Shown in pieces: positions 17,401 to 25,570 of a stretch of DNA of 64,000 bases. Source of the stretch: Bacteroidales bacterium (lineage in GTDB: Bacteria; Bacteroidota; Bacteroidia; Bacteroidales; Tenuifilaceae); assembly GCA_020636835.1 (NCBI GenBank), contig JACJXC010000004.1:186001-250000 (forward strand), in the 5' to 3' direction. Each line of letters starts with the position of its first letter. Within the stretch, counting starts at the first letter, position 1. A program made the position numbers and the translations under genes. The notes below the pieces were generated by a model. The model searched no databases. It was not told the origin of the DNA and was given only the letters and a program-made list of their open reading frames with translations.

Positions 17401-18483
17401 ATGGGACAAAAAGCACCATATTTAACTCTTGACAAACTCCCTCCAAATAGAGAAGAAGTTGAAACCATTAACGTTTTAAGACAGGTTAGTAAATCAGCTA
17501 CTGCCCTTGCAGAATTGAAAGGAATAGCAAAGACAATTCCTAATCAGGCAATGTTAGTTAATGCTATTGTTTTGCAGGAGGCAAAAGATAGTTCGGAAAT
17601 TGAAAACATTATTACTACCCAAGATGAACTATATAAAGCGCTATCTATAAGAAATACAAATATTACTCCAGAAACAAAGGAAGTTGTTAATTATAGAAGA
17701 GCAATATTCACCGGATTTGACATCATTCAAAAACAGGGCTTTGTAAGAGTTAATGATATTGTAACTATCCAGCAGGAACTGGTAGCAAACACCGCAGGAG
17801 TAAGAAGTACACCTGGGACTGTTTTGAAAAACGATAAGACTGGCGAGGTAGTTTACACACCACCGCAGGACAAACAAGAGATTTTAGAGCTTCTCTCAAA
17901 TTTCATAGTTCATTATAACCAGAATGAGCAAGACTTGAACCCACTGATTAACCTTGCCATTCTCCATTATCAGTTTGAGAGTATTCACCCATTTTATGAT
18001 GGAAACGGAAGGACAGGTAGAATTCTAAATATTCTTTACTTGATCTTGAATGGGTTAATTGAAATACCAATTCTATATTTAAGTTCTTATATTATTCAGA
18101 ACAAACCTGAATATTATAGACTACTTAATCAAACTAATAAAACAGGACGATGGGAGGAGTGGATACTTTTTATGCTCAAAGCTGTTGAGTCGACATCTAT
18201 TCAAACAATTGAACGGATTAGTTTGATTAGAAATTTGCTGGAAAAGACACTTGTTAAAGTTCAAAGAGAATCACCGAAAATATACCAAAAAGAATTGGTT
18301 GAATTACTTTTTGAGCAACCATACTCAAAGATAGAATTTGTTGTAAATCGGCTAAAAGTTGAAAGAAAAGCTGCATCCAGATATTTGAAAGAACTTGAAA
18401 ACATAGGAATATTGAAATCTTATAAGGTCGGACGTGAAACATTATATATAAATAAAGAACTAATTGAAATTCTGAAAAAATAA
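17401..18483 (+). CDS. Fic family protein AMP-transferase, class II
   Basis: A 360-residue Fic protein that would transfer AMP from ATP to a protein hydroxyl. The active-site loop is complete: HPFYDGNGRTGR at residues 196-207. An N-terminal inhibitory helix carries S64xxxE68N69, matching the (S/T)xxxE(G/N) rule, so it is autoinhibited class II and can be de-repressed. The C-terminus is a winged-helix-like region (about 290-360), as in the common Bacteroidota and Shewanella Fic proteins. Codon use is markedly AT-rich against its neighbours, consistent with horizontal gain. It lies between a HEPN remnant and the MNT gene, 18 nt before the latter. The target is unknown. Confidence 0.92.
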   Translation: MGQKAPYLTLDKLPPNREEVETINVLRQVSKSATALAELKGIAKTIPNQAMLVNAIVLQEAKDSSEIENIITTQDELYKALSIRNTNITPETKEVVNYRRAIFTGFDIIQKQGFVRVNDIVTIQQELVANTAGVRSTPGTVLKNDKTGEVVYTPPQDKQEILELLSNFIVHYNQNEQDLNPLINLAILHYQFESIHPFYDGNGRTGRILNILYLILNGLIEIPILYLSSYIIQNKPEYYRLLNQTNKTGRWEEWILFMLKAVESTSIQTIERISLIRNLLEKTLVKVQRESPKIYQKELVELLFEQPYSKIEFVVNRLKVERKAASRYLKELENIGILKSYKVGRETLYINKELIEILKK

Positions 18484-18501
18484 TGCACTAAACCTAACGA
18501 C

Positions 18502-18813
18502 ATGCAGGACATTGGTATTAATAAAAGAATTATTGAAAGTATAAAAAATATTTTCTCTCAATACCCCGAGATTGAACAGGTTGTGCTTTATGGTTCACGA
18601 GCCAAAGGAAATTACAGACCCTCGTCGGACATTGATTTAACCATTAATGGGAGTATCAATCTAAATATACTCAATAAAATTGGACAAGAGATTGATAACC
18701 TTAACACACCTTACACTTTCGATATCTCAATTTTTAATCATATCTCGAATACCGATTTACTTAGCCACATCGAAAGAATTGGAATTGAGATTTACTCCCA
18801 AAGAAACCAATAA
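18502..18813 (+). CDS. MNT-type nucleotidyltransferase (HI0073/MntA-like)
   Basis: A 103-residue minimal nucleotidyltransferase. The GS motif (YGSRAKG, Gly31-Ser32) and the D43xD45 motif (SSDIDLTI) are spaced exactly as in the pol-beta superfamily, GSx10DxD, so the active site looks intact. Characterised MntA antitoxins AMPylate a HEPN toxin. Here the matching HEPN gene upstream is truncated and a Fic gene intervenes. The product may be an orphan, may act on another target, or may have been re-paired with the Fic protein. Start codon ATG. The HD hydrolase begins 5 nt after the stop. Confidence 0.9.
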   Translation: MQDIGINKRIIESIKNIFSQYPEIEQVVLYGSRAKGNYRPSSDIDLTINGSINLNILNKIGQEIDNLNTPYTFDISIFNHISNTDLLSHIERIGIEIYSQRNQ

Positions 18814-18818
18814 CGAAA

Positions 18819-19454
18819 ATGCAACAAACAATAACGAAACTATACAAAGCCGTTGAGCAACACTGCGAGGGCGATTCAACAGGCCACGACTGGTGGCACA
18901 TTTACCGAGTGGTAAGGCTAGCGCTCCGGATTGGCAAGGAGGAAAATGCCAACCTCGAACTTGTCGAGATTGCCAGCCTACTGCACGATCTGGACGACTG
19001 GAAACTATCTGCCGATTCCGGCAATTACCCAAATGCACGGAACCTTCTAAAAGAGAACAACTTCGACCAACATACAATTGATAGGGTTATAGAAATAGTT
19101 GAGCAGGTTTCGTTCAAAGGAGCGGGAGTGGATACAACCCCACGATGCATTGAAGCCAAAGTTGTGCAGGACGCCGATAGGCTCGATGCCATTGGAGCCA
19201 TAGGTATAGCCCGCACATTTGCATACGGGGGAGCCAAGGGCCGAGCAATTTACACTCCAGACGTTAAACCCCAGATGCACCAATCGTTTGAAGAGTACAA
19301 AAAATCGGGGGGACACACAATCAACCATTTCTACGAAAAGCTGTTACTCCTTAAGGATAGGATGAATACCGAAACCGCAAAAGAAATAGCCACCGAGCGG
19401 CATAAGTTTATGCAACTATTCCTGGATCAATTCTACAAAGAGTGGAATATATAG
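18819..19454 (+). CDS. HD domain phosphohydrolase
   Basis: A 211-residue metal-dependent phosphohydrolase of the YedJ-like HD group. It shows the HD signature: GHDWWHIYRVVRLAL (first His), LLHDLDDWK (His-Asp pair) and DADRLDAIGAIGIART (distal Asp), plus an HTINHFYEKLLLLKD block typical of the family. Substrates are probably nucleotides or phosphorylated metabolites and are not known. It starts 5 nt after the MNT gene, so it is probably on the same transcript, but its codon use is like the chromosomal core and it may be older than the Fic insertion. Confidence 0.88.
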   Translation: MQQTITKLYKAVEQHCEGDSTGHDWWHIYRVVRLALRIGKEENANLELVEIASLLHDLDDWKLSADSGNYPNARNLLKENNFDQHTIDRVIEIVEQVSFKGAGVDTTPRCIEAKVVQDADRLDAIGAIGIARTFAYGGAKGRAIYTPDVKPQMHQSFEEYKKSGGHTINHFYEKLLLLKDRMNTETAKEIATERHKFMQLFLDQFYKEWNI

Positions 19455-19491
19455 AGCGAAATGAGTTTGATTTCCGATTAGTAGAGTGGAC

Positions 19492-19673
19492 TTGTCATGT
19501 TGAACGAAGCGAAACATCTATTTGCCTCAAAATAAGCAGATCCCTCACTTCGTTCAGGATGACAAAAACATTATTCCTTGTCATGCTGAGCTTGTCGAAG
19601 CATCCTTACAATAAAAACACCTTTGGTGAATTAGCAAATTACAGTAGATTCTTCGCTTCACTCTGAATGACAA
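19492..19673. repeat. Two adjacent imperfect inverted-repeat units of a dispersed family
   Basis: Unit 1 (19492-19565) begins TTGTCATGTTGAACGAAG and ends in its inverse, CTTCGTTCAGGATGACAA. Unit 2 (19578-19673) begins TTGTCATGCTGAGC and ends GAATGACAA, with CTTCGCTTCACTCT between. Repeats of this type (TCATnnTGAnCnnnnCGAAnCATC) are familiar intergenic elements in many Bacteroidota and give spurious peptides such as CHVERSETS. They fill the space between the HD and Ppx genes. They resemble REP/MITE-like non-autonomous elements. No transposase is nearby. Confidence 0.8.
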
Positions 19674-19705
19674 TAAAAGTTCCATTATTTTAAAAAACAC
19701 CAAAA

Positions 19706-20632
19706 ATGACTACCGCAATTATCGACCTTGGCACAAATACCTTTAACCTGCTGGTTGCACAAAGCAATGGAGATGGAAAATACAGCATTATACACGAAAG
19801 CAAACTCCCCGTAAAACTCGGCGAGGGTGGTTTAACACAAAAAATCATCACCCCAGCCGCCTGGCAACGGGGCGTTGAAGCCATCGACAAACACATACAA
19901 ACCGCCAAAGGATTCGCAGCCGAAAAATTCTTCGCCTTTGCCACCTCAGCCACCCGCGATGCATCCAACGGGAAAGCATTTGTGGATGAAATATTCAACC
20001 GATTTGGATTGAAAATTGAGATTATAGATGGTTCGCGCGAAGCAACCCTAATCTACAAAGGAGTGCGACAAGCCATTGAGCTGGGCGATGAGTGCAACCT
20101 GATTCTCGATATTGGAGGTGGAAGCAACGAAATAATTCTGGCCAACTCAAAGGAGGTATTTTGGCTACATAGCTTTAACTTGGGGGTATCGCGCTTAATG
20201 CAACTTTTCAACCCATCGGATCCAATATCGAAGGAACAAATAATTGCCATCGAAAACCATATCAACAAAGAGCTCGCACCTCTTTTTGAAGCAGTAAAGC
20301 AACATAAACCAACGCGCATGGTTGGTAGTTCCGGCTCGTTCGACTCGTTCAGGAATATCCTTGAGTTTGCTGATAAAATAGAGCTGTCGGACAAAACCTG
20401 GGCACAAATACCAATGCAGGAGTATCAAAACATGCACAACCTGTTCATCACATCGGTTCGTGAGGAGAGGTTGGCTATCAAAGGCCTGGATCCGGTTCGA
20501 GTCGATTTAATAGTCCTGGCATCAATATTCGTAAACCTTTTGGTAAATCGACTCAACATTGAATTGATGTACCAATCGGAATACGCACTAAAGGAGGGCT
20601 TTTTGAGCGAACTCGCCGCAAATGTCCAGTAA
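19706..20632 (+). CDS. Ppx/GppA family phosphatase
   Basis: An exopolyphosphatase / pppGpp phosphatase-type protein of the actin-like ATPase fold. Motifs are DLGTNTFNLLVA at the N-terminus, the catalytic-Glu region with FATSATRDA, and LDIGGGSNEIIL for phosphate binding. At 308 residues it has only the Ppx/GppA core and no C-terminal HD domain, as is common in Bacteroidota. Whether it degrades polyphosphate or pppGpp cannot be told. It is separated from the HD gene by repeats and from the next gene by 68 nt. Confidence 0.92.
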   Translation: MTTAIIDLGTNTFNLLVAQSNGDGKYSIIHESKLPVKLGEGGLTQKIITPAAWQRGVEAIDKHIQTAKGFAAEKFFAFATSATRDASNGKAFVDEIFNRFGLKIEIIDGSREATLIYKGVRQAIELGDECNLILDIGGGSNEIILANSKEVFWLHSFNLGVSRLMQLFNPSDPISKEQIIAIENHINKELAPLFEAVKQHKPTRMVGSSGSFDSFRNILEFADKIELSDKTWAQIPMQEYQNMHNLFITSVREERLAIKGLDPVRVDLIVLASIFVNLLVNRLNIELMYQSEYALKEGFLSELAANVQ

Positions 20633-20700
20633 CATTATATTGCAACAATCCGTTTTTTGGTTAATTTTACCCTTCGAAGGTTAACCCTAATTATTTAGAT

Positions 20701-21864
20701 ATGTCCAAAATACTAGTAATTGACGATGAGAAAGCGATCCGCAATACGCTTAAGGAGATATTGGAGTTCGAAAGTCATTCAGTAGATTTAGCCGAAGACG
20801 GTTTGGCCGGGATTGAGATGTTTACCAATGGCAGTTACGATATTGTTCTTTGCGACATCAAAATGCCCCAGATGGATGGCATTGAGGTATTGGATAAACT
20901 GCAGGAACAATCGAGCGATACCCCCGTTATAATGATATCGGGGCACGGAAATATTGATACCGCTGTTGAATCAATCAAAAAGGGCGCTTACGATTTTATC
21001 GAAAAGCCACTGGATCTAAACCGGCTGCTCATAACAATCCGCAACGCCACCGACAAAACCACGCTGATTCAGGAAACCAAGGTTCTAAAACGCAAGGTTA
21101 ACAAGGCTTTCGACATTGTTGGGGAATCGCCCGCAATTACAAAGGTTAAGGATATGATTGAGCGCGTAGCCCCAACCGAAGCTCGCGTTCTGATAACCGG
21201 CCCCAACGGCACAGGCAAGGAGCTAGTTGCACGATGGCTACACGAAAAAAGCAGCCGTGCCGCCATGCCCTTCGTAGAGGTAAACTGCGCCGCCATACCA
21301 TCGGAACTAATCGAGAGCGAACTGTTTGGCCACGAAAAAGGGGCATTTACTTCGGCAATTAAACAACGTAAAGGTAAATTTGAGCAGGCCGATGGCGGAA
21401 CGCTATTCCTCGACGAAATTGGCGACATGAGCCTTAGCGCTCAGGCTAAAGTACTGCGAGCATTACAGGAAAACAAGGTGAGCCGCGTTGGCAGCGACAA
21501 GGACATAAGCGTGAATGTTAGAATAATTGCCGCCACCAATAAAAATTTAACCAAAGAAATTGAATTGGGCAATTTCCGCGAGGATTTGTACCACCGCCTA
21601 AGCGTTATCATCATTCACGTACCCGCGCTGTGCGAAAGGCTCGAGGATATTGAGAACCTGGCGAACCACTTCAACGAGCTAATTTGCGCCGAGTACGGGA
21701 TTCAACCCAAAACCATCAGCCCCGACGCAATTGATGAGCTGAAAAAATTAAAGTGGACCGGAAATGTACGGGAGCTGCGCAACGTAATTGAACGGCTAAT
21801 AATACTTAGCGACAAGGAGATTGGGCAAAAAGATGTAAAAGCATTTGCCAACCCGGCATTTTAA
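20701..21864 (+). CDS. Sigma-54-type response regulator without DNA-binding domain
   Basis: A receiver domain (1-120; acceptor Asp52 in LCDIKMPQMDG, Lys101) is joined to an AAA+ sigma-54 activation domain (about 140-375). Walker A is GPNGTGKE (166-173) and Walker B LFLDEIGD. The sigma-54 contact loop reads GAFTSA (213-218), not the usual GAFTGA. The protein ends at residue 387 (NPAF), with no Fis-type helix-turn-helix, so it would have to act from solution or with another DNA-bound factor. No histidine kinase is adjacent. The C-terminal end looks natural rather than broken. Confidence 0.9.
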   Translation: MSKILVIDDEKAIRNTLKEILEFESHSVDLAEDGLAGIEMFTNGSYDIVLCDIKMPQMDGIEVLDKLQEQSSDTPVIMISGHGNIDTAVESIKKGAYDFIEKPLDLNRLLITIRNATDKTTLIQETKVLKRKVNKAFDIVGESPAITKVKDMIERVAPTEARVLITGPNGTGKELVARWLHEKSSRAAMPFVEVNCAAIPSELIESELFGHEKGAFTSAIKQRKGKFEQADGGTLFLDEIGDMSLSAQAKVLRALQENKVSRVGSDKDISVNVRIIAATNKNLTKEIELGNFREDLYHRLSVIIIHVPALCERLEDIENLANHFNELICAEYGIQPKTISPDAIDELKKLKWTGNVRELRNVIERLIILSDKEIGQKDVKAFANPAF

Positions 21865-21897
21865 AAAAAAGAAGAGGCTGTAATAAATTACAGCCTC
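21864..21897 (-). terminator. Terminator for the small minus-strand gene
   Basis: GAGGCTGTAA (21874-21883) and TTACAGCCTC (21888-21897) form a perfect 10-bp stem with a 4-nt loop. The A-run at 21863-21870 gives a U-tail on the minus strand, so it serves the 79-residue gene, and may also end the plus-strand regulator. Confidence 0.85.
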
Positions 21898-21918
21898 ATT
21901 CCCACCCTTTAATTAACC

Positions 21919-22158
21919 CTAACTCTTAAAAAAGAAACAAGCACTGGTACTAGTAAGAGCATCTTCGAGTTGTTCCTCATAGAGTTTCACATCGAGTTGC
22001 TCCACAAAAATATCGTAGAACGGAATCATCTCCTCAGAATACTTACTGCGGTTATCATCCTCAAAATAAACAACCTGATTATTAAACCAGTACGGATTAC
22101 TGGCCATAATTTGCTCCCCCACCTTACTTAACTGCCGTTGTATTTTCCCGTATAGCAT
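21919..22158 (-). CDS. Small hypothetical protein
   Basis: A 79-residue acidic protein, not recognised. It has no signal peptide or membrane segment. The sequence is rich in Glu, Asp and aromatic residues (NPYWFNNQVVYFEDD), with a helical C-terminal half and a Cys-Phe-rich end (ACFFFKS). Codon periodicity looks real, and it is followed by a good terminator on its own strand, which supports expression. It lies alone between the sigma-54 regulator and the tRNA gene. Confidence 0.6.
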   Translation of the reverse strand: MLYGKIQRQLSKVGEQIMASNPYWFNNQVVYFEDDNRSKYSEEMIPFYDIFVEQLDVKLYEEQLEDALTSTSACFFFKS

Positions 22159-22300
22159 AATAGAATATTTATTAACATAAAATTAACAATCTATCAACAA
22201 CGAGTCAAATGTTTGCAGAACAATAACTGGTGATATTAATCACTATGTCGTAACTACGGTCAATGCATGGCTAAATGGGAAACCCTTTAAGGGATAAAAT

Positions 22301-22328
22301 AAAAAAAAGCCAGAGAAAAATCTCTGGC
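22301..22328 (-). terminator. Terminator after tRNA-His
   Basis: GCCAGAGA (22309-22316) pairs with TCTCTGGC (22321-22328). Read on the minus strand it is followed by eight T, directly downstream of the tRNA. Confidence 0.9.
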
Positions 22329-22335
22329 TTTTTTG

Positions 22336-22410
22336 GGTGGAAGACCGGGTTCGAACCGGCGACCCTCAGAACCACAATCTGATGCTCTAACCAACTGAGC
22401 TACATCCACC
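22336..22410 (-). tRNA. tRNA-His (GTG)
   Basis: Cloverleaf on the minus strand with an extra G at -1 opposite C73, the histidine identity element. The D-arm is GCTC/GAGC, the anticodon stem TCAGA/TCTGA with loop TTGTGGT (anticodon GTG), and the T-arm GCCGG/CCGGT with TTCGAAC. The 3' CCA is not encoded. In the acceptor stem, position 6 and position 67 are both U, a mismatch, while the other six pairs are Watson-Crick. Confidence 0.95.
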
Positions 22411-22422
22411 ATTTTGCGGATG

Positions 22423-22453
22423 CAAATGTAGAAATATATTTCGATTCAACAAT
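22423..22453 (-). promoter_or_regulatory. Promoter for tRNA-His
   Basis: On the minus strand ATTG (22450-22453), 19 nt, then TACATTTG (22423-22430), near-perfect for the phylum consensus. It ends 12 nt before the mature tRNA. Confidence 0.65.
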
Positions 22454-22455
22454 AA

Positions 22456-24015
22456 TTATTTCATTCTTTTTTCGATAAAATTAATGTACCAATCAATTAT
22501 TGGACTACAAATCTGATTCCGTCTAAAAAGAGGATCGGGAGCGATGTTATACCTCCCATATAGAAAACTAGCCGCATCGGCATAGCAAAGATTATCGGTT
22601 TGCCGAGAAAAATTACGCATTAAAGGCAACAAGCGATTGACATACAACCGCGCCACCCTCTTCCTGTAATCATAGGAGGAAGACTGCAACTCATCACCAA
22701 AAGAAACCCCCAACGGTTTAAAATAATAATCTTCCAAAACATCGTTATATAAACGTTTAAAGAGCTTAAACTCAAAGGGGGATCTTCTGAAAAAATCGAC
22801 CAACTCCGCATCAAAAAAAGGCAAACGGATATTGTAGCCAAAATATTGGTATGCACGGCACGAGTTCACAATAAACTTGGCTTGTCGCTCCTTAAAATCG
22901 GACCACTCTAAAACACTGTACGGCGCACACGATTTGTAATTATTAAAAAACTGGGTGTACCTTTCAGCAATGCGTGCCCTTTGTGAACGGGTTGCCTTAT
23001 AGTGCGCATGATTAACACTTAAAATATCGTTAACCAAAAATGCAGAACCCGCCTTATCGTACCCCGGCATCAAATGGCTGCCTGCAATAAAATCGCCCGA
23101 ATGGCCGAGCACAAAAACACAATTGCGGGGCACTACACCCCCATCAAAAATCTTCCGTATCGCCGGGTAATCCTGAAAGAAGGGCATCGATGAAGCATTC
23201 GAAGCATAAAGCACATAGTCCTCGAGATTAACATCGCCAGATAGCACCGAAACAATATCATCGCAAGGGAAATCGTCCCATTGCAGCCCCAGCTTACGCG
23301 CCACACGCTCGGCGAGGATCATATCGGGATTTCCCTTTCTACCATAGGTAAAAGCAACCAAATCAGTATAGCCATTCATTATGAGCCAAGCAATAATGAA
23401 GCGCGAATCGTAGCCTCCGCTAAGCGGTACAGCAAAACGGTTTCCCTCGACCGATTTAACCATCCGCTGCATGCAACGATCCAAAACGCTTTTCAACTCA
23501 TTTTTGGCAAGCTCATAGTTGGAAGGCGCAAAGCAACCAGCAGCGCCATTAAAATACTCAACAACAGTAACATCGCCGTCTGAATGGCAAATAAATGATG
23601 CAGCCTCAACCTGATACACTTCGCTAAAAAGTGTATTGCCTCCCAATACATATCCAGCCGTTTTAAACTCCAGCACAGACGATTCGAAAAACTGATTCCC
23701 CTGGATTAACCTATACGGGTCGTCGGTTATTACCAATTGACCCAACACCTCAGCATAGAACAATGGCAAACTCCGGACCCGATCGACCAAGGCAAAATTC
23801 CCAAAAGGCAGGCTACCTACAGCACAAAAAAGTCCATTTAACTGCTTAGCGAGTTGCGAAAGTTCATCAACACTACGAACAGCCAAGAAAAGAGCGCACA
23901 AATCTTGTTTCGAAAAAAAACAGTCTGAAGAATCGTACGCATACCCCTTCGCCCAAACAGCACCACTAGCACACCACTCCCCCTTATCCCTAAATTCAAA
24001 TACAACCCCAGCCAT
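22456..24015 (-). CDS. Asparagine-synthase-like protein without amidotransferase Cys
   Basis: A 519-residue protein whose central and C-terminal part matches the asparagine synthase ATP-pyrophosphatase domain: PLSGGYDSRFIIAWL (the PP-loop, SGGxDS), then AFTYGRKGNPD. The N-terminal 180 residues have the outline of the Ntn amidotransferase domain but begin Met-Ala-Gly, so the Cys2 nucleophile needed to split glutamine is absent. It is more likely an amide-forming or adenylating enzyme for another substrate, as seen for relatives in polysaccharide and peptide-tailoring loci. It is downstream partner of a flippase gene, 18 nt apart. Confidence 0.8.
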   Translation of the reverse strand: MAGVVFEFRDKGEWCASGAVWAKGYAYDSSDCFFSKQDLCALFLAVRSVDELSQLAKQLNGLFCAVGSLPFGNFALVDRVRSLPLFYAEVLGQLVITDDPYRLIQGNQFFESSVLEFKTAGYVLGGNTLFSEVYQVEAASFICHSDGDVTVVEYFNGAAGCFAPSNYELAKNELKSVLDRCMQRMVKSVEGNRFAVPLSGGYDSRFIIAWLIMNGYTDLVAFTYGRKGNPDMILAERVARKLGLQWDDFPCDDIVSVLSGDVNLEDYVLYASNASSMPFFQDYPAIRKIFDGGVVPRNCVFVLGHSGDFIAGSHLMPGYDKAGSAFLVNDILSVNHAHYKATRSQRARIAERYTQFFNNYKSCAPYSVLEWSDFKERQAKFIVNSCRAYQYFGYNIRLPFFDAELVDFFRRSPFEFKLFKRLYNDVLEDYYFKPLGVSFGDELQSSSYDYRKRVARLYVNRLLPLMRNFSRQTDNLCYADAASFLYGRYNIAPDPLFRRNQICSPIIDWYINFIEKRMK

Positions 24016-24033
24016 ATATTCCGATTATTAATA

Positions 24034-25401
24034 TCACATTGCGCACCTAATTGCGACTAAAATAGAGAGCACTAAAAACCAGGTAACAAAAATATTCACG
24101 GCCACAGGTATCAACTCAACATGAACCATTCGCAATATGTAAAACGACAGAAAAATCCAATACAGAGCACCTGAAACGGCAAACAGTTTAACCGCAACAT
24201 CGGCCGAATTAAATACAAAAACCCCGACAAAGAGCCCTCCGGTTCGAATACACAGCAGGACTATATTAAACCAAAGGCTCTTATTCTGCTGATCGAGCAC
24301 AGTAAAAAGTCTCGAAATAGGAGAACCAATAAGAACAAACATAAGCCATGGGCTCAGATACTGAGCATAAACACCCGACAAATACCACTCGGCTCCAAAA
24401 AACCAAGTAATAATGCTATCACCAAATACCATAACCGTAGAAAACGGAATAACTCCCACATAAAAAAGCATCGAGAAAAGCGAGAGCGTAGTCCGTTTCA
24501 GCTCATCGGGAGTATGCAATTGCCTCACGGCATCCTTAAAAAACACCTGCCCAATGGAATTCCCAATCAGCACAACCGGAACATTAAGAAACTTTTGTGG
24601 AAGCGCATACAGCCCAACGGCCGAATTGGAAAAAAAAATATTCAAACAATAAATCGGGACATGAATGGACAATTCATTAATAATGTGAGCAGGCATTAGG
24701 TATAATGGGTATCGGTAGTACTTTATAAAAGTATTCCTCAAGCGCTTAAAAGAAAGTTCACGAATTGCAGCAAAAAAAACAGATTTCAACCGGCTAACAA
24801 AGAAACAATTGGCAGCAGTCTGGCCAACCATCACACCGGGCAATAGCCCCCATCGTACATGCAAAAAACCAAAAACGAGTTGCGAAAAAGTCATGGCCGA
24901 ATCGCGCAGCATTTTGCCTTTCGCCATGCATCGATAGTTCATCTGTCGGTTCAACCGAAAATTCAACACATTCATCAACCCCTGAAAAAAAACGAACAAC
25001 GGGACAAGCATCCATACCCAACCGAATGGATTATTCACCCAAGGATCGACAAATAAAAGTATCGAAAAGATAATTAACGCAGAAATAAATGAGAAGAATA
25101 ACGACAGTGCTACCGCCAGCCCTAAAAGATCAACGGCATCATCATCGTCGGGAGCCTTAACAACGGCATACTCATACGATCCTGTCGAAATGAGAGAAGC
25201 AATCCCTGCAGTGGTGGACATCAATGCAAAAAAACCGAAATCGGAAGGAGAATACAACCGGGCAAGCACAGGCCCCGCAAAAAAAGGGATTAATTGACCG
25301 AGCGTAGCCCCAGTAAATAGCGTAACGGAGTTTCGCAACAAACCACCCTGCGGCAAATGTAATTTTAAAGAATTTTCGAGAAACCGTGTCAACCGATCCA
25401 T
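24034..25401 (-). CDS. Wzx-type polysaccharide flippase (MATE-like)
   Basis: An integral membrane protein with about 12 hydrophobic segments and the typical opening of O-antigen/teichoic acid flippases (FTGATLGQLIPFFAGPVLARLYSPSDFGFFAL). It would move lipid-linked glycans across the inner membrane. I chose the ATG at 25401 (456 residues). A start at 25572 would overlap the divergent gene and add a non-homologous stretch. It forms an operon only with the asparagine-synthase-like gene, and no glycosyltransferases or polymerase are near, which is odd for this family. Confidence 0.85.
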   Translation of the reverse strand: MDRLTRFLENSLKLHLPQGGLLRNSVTLFTGATLGQLIPFFAGPVLARLYSPSDFGFFALMSTTAGIASLISTGSYEYAVVKAPDDDDAVDLLGLAVALSLFFSFISALIIFSILLFVDPWVNNPFGWVWMLVPLFVFFQGLMNVLNFRLNRQMNYRCMAKGKMLRDSAMTFSQLVFGFLHVRWGLLPGVMVGQTAANCFFVSRLKSVFFAAIRELSFKRLRNTFIKYYRYPLYLMPAHIINELSIHVPIYCLNIFFSNSAVGLYALPQKFLNVPVVLIGNSIGQVFFKDAVRQLHTPDELKRTTLSLFSMLFYVGVIPFSTVMVFGDSIITWFFGAEWYLSGVYAQYLSPWLMFVLIGSPISRLFTVLDQQNKSLWFNIVLLCIRTGGLFVGVFVFNSADVAVKLFAVSGALYWIFLSFYILRMVHVELIPVAVNIFVTWFLVLSILVAIRCAM

Positions 25402-25524
25402 TATGGAGAATTGGAATAATCGATAAAAATAGGAAAAAATCATTAACGAGTTCACCAAAGCGCAACGAAGAAAATGCAAACATGAAATTATTCGAATCAA
25501 CAAGCACGCAATAAAGCATACCGC

Positions 25525-25555
25525 TTTCATTCCATGCCGAAATAAACTACTTTTG
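25525..25555 (+). promoter_or_regulatory. Promoter for the AlkD-like gene
   Basis: TTTC (25525-25528), 19 nt, then TACTTTTG (25548-25555). The predicted transcript start is only about 10 nt before the ATG. Confidence 0.55.
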
Positions 25556-25570
25556 TAAAAATTCTTTGCC

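Noticed and set aside
19442..19666. 74-codon plus-strand ORF after the HD gene
   Set aside because: It is formed by the dispersed inverted repeats (CHVERSETS and LVMLSLSKHP peptides), a well-known false ORF, and overlaps the HD gene end.
19492..19673. CRISPR-like array
   Set aside because: Only two dissimilar inverted units, no regularly spaced identical repeats and no cas genes.
22456..24015. Genuine asparagine synthetase AsnB
   Set aside because: Position 2 is Ala, not the Cys needed for glutamine hydrolysis, and the N-terminal domain is divergent.
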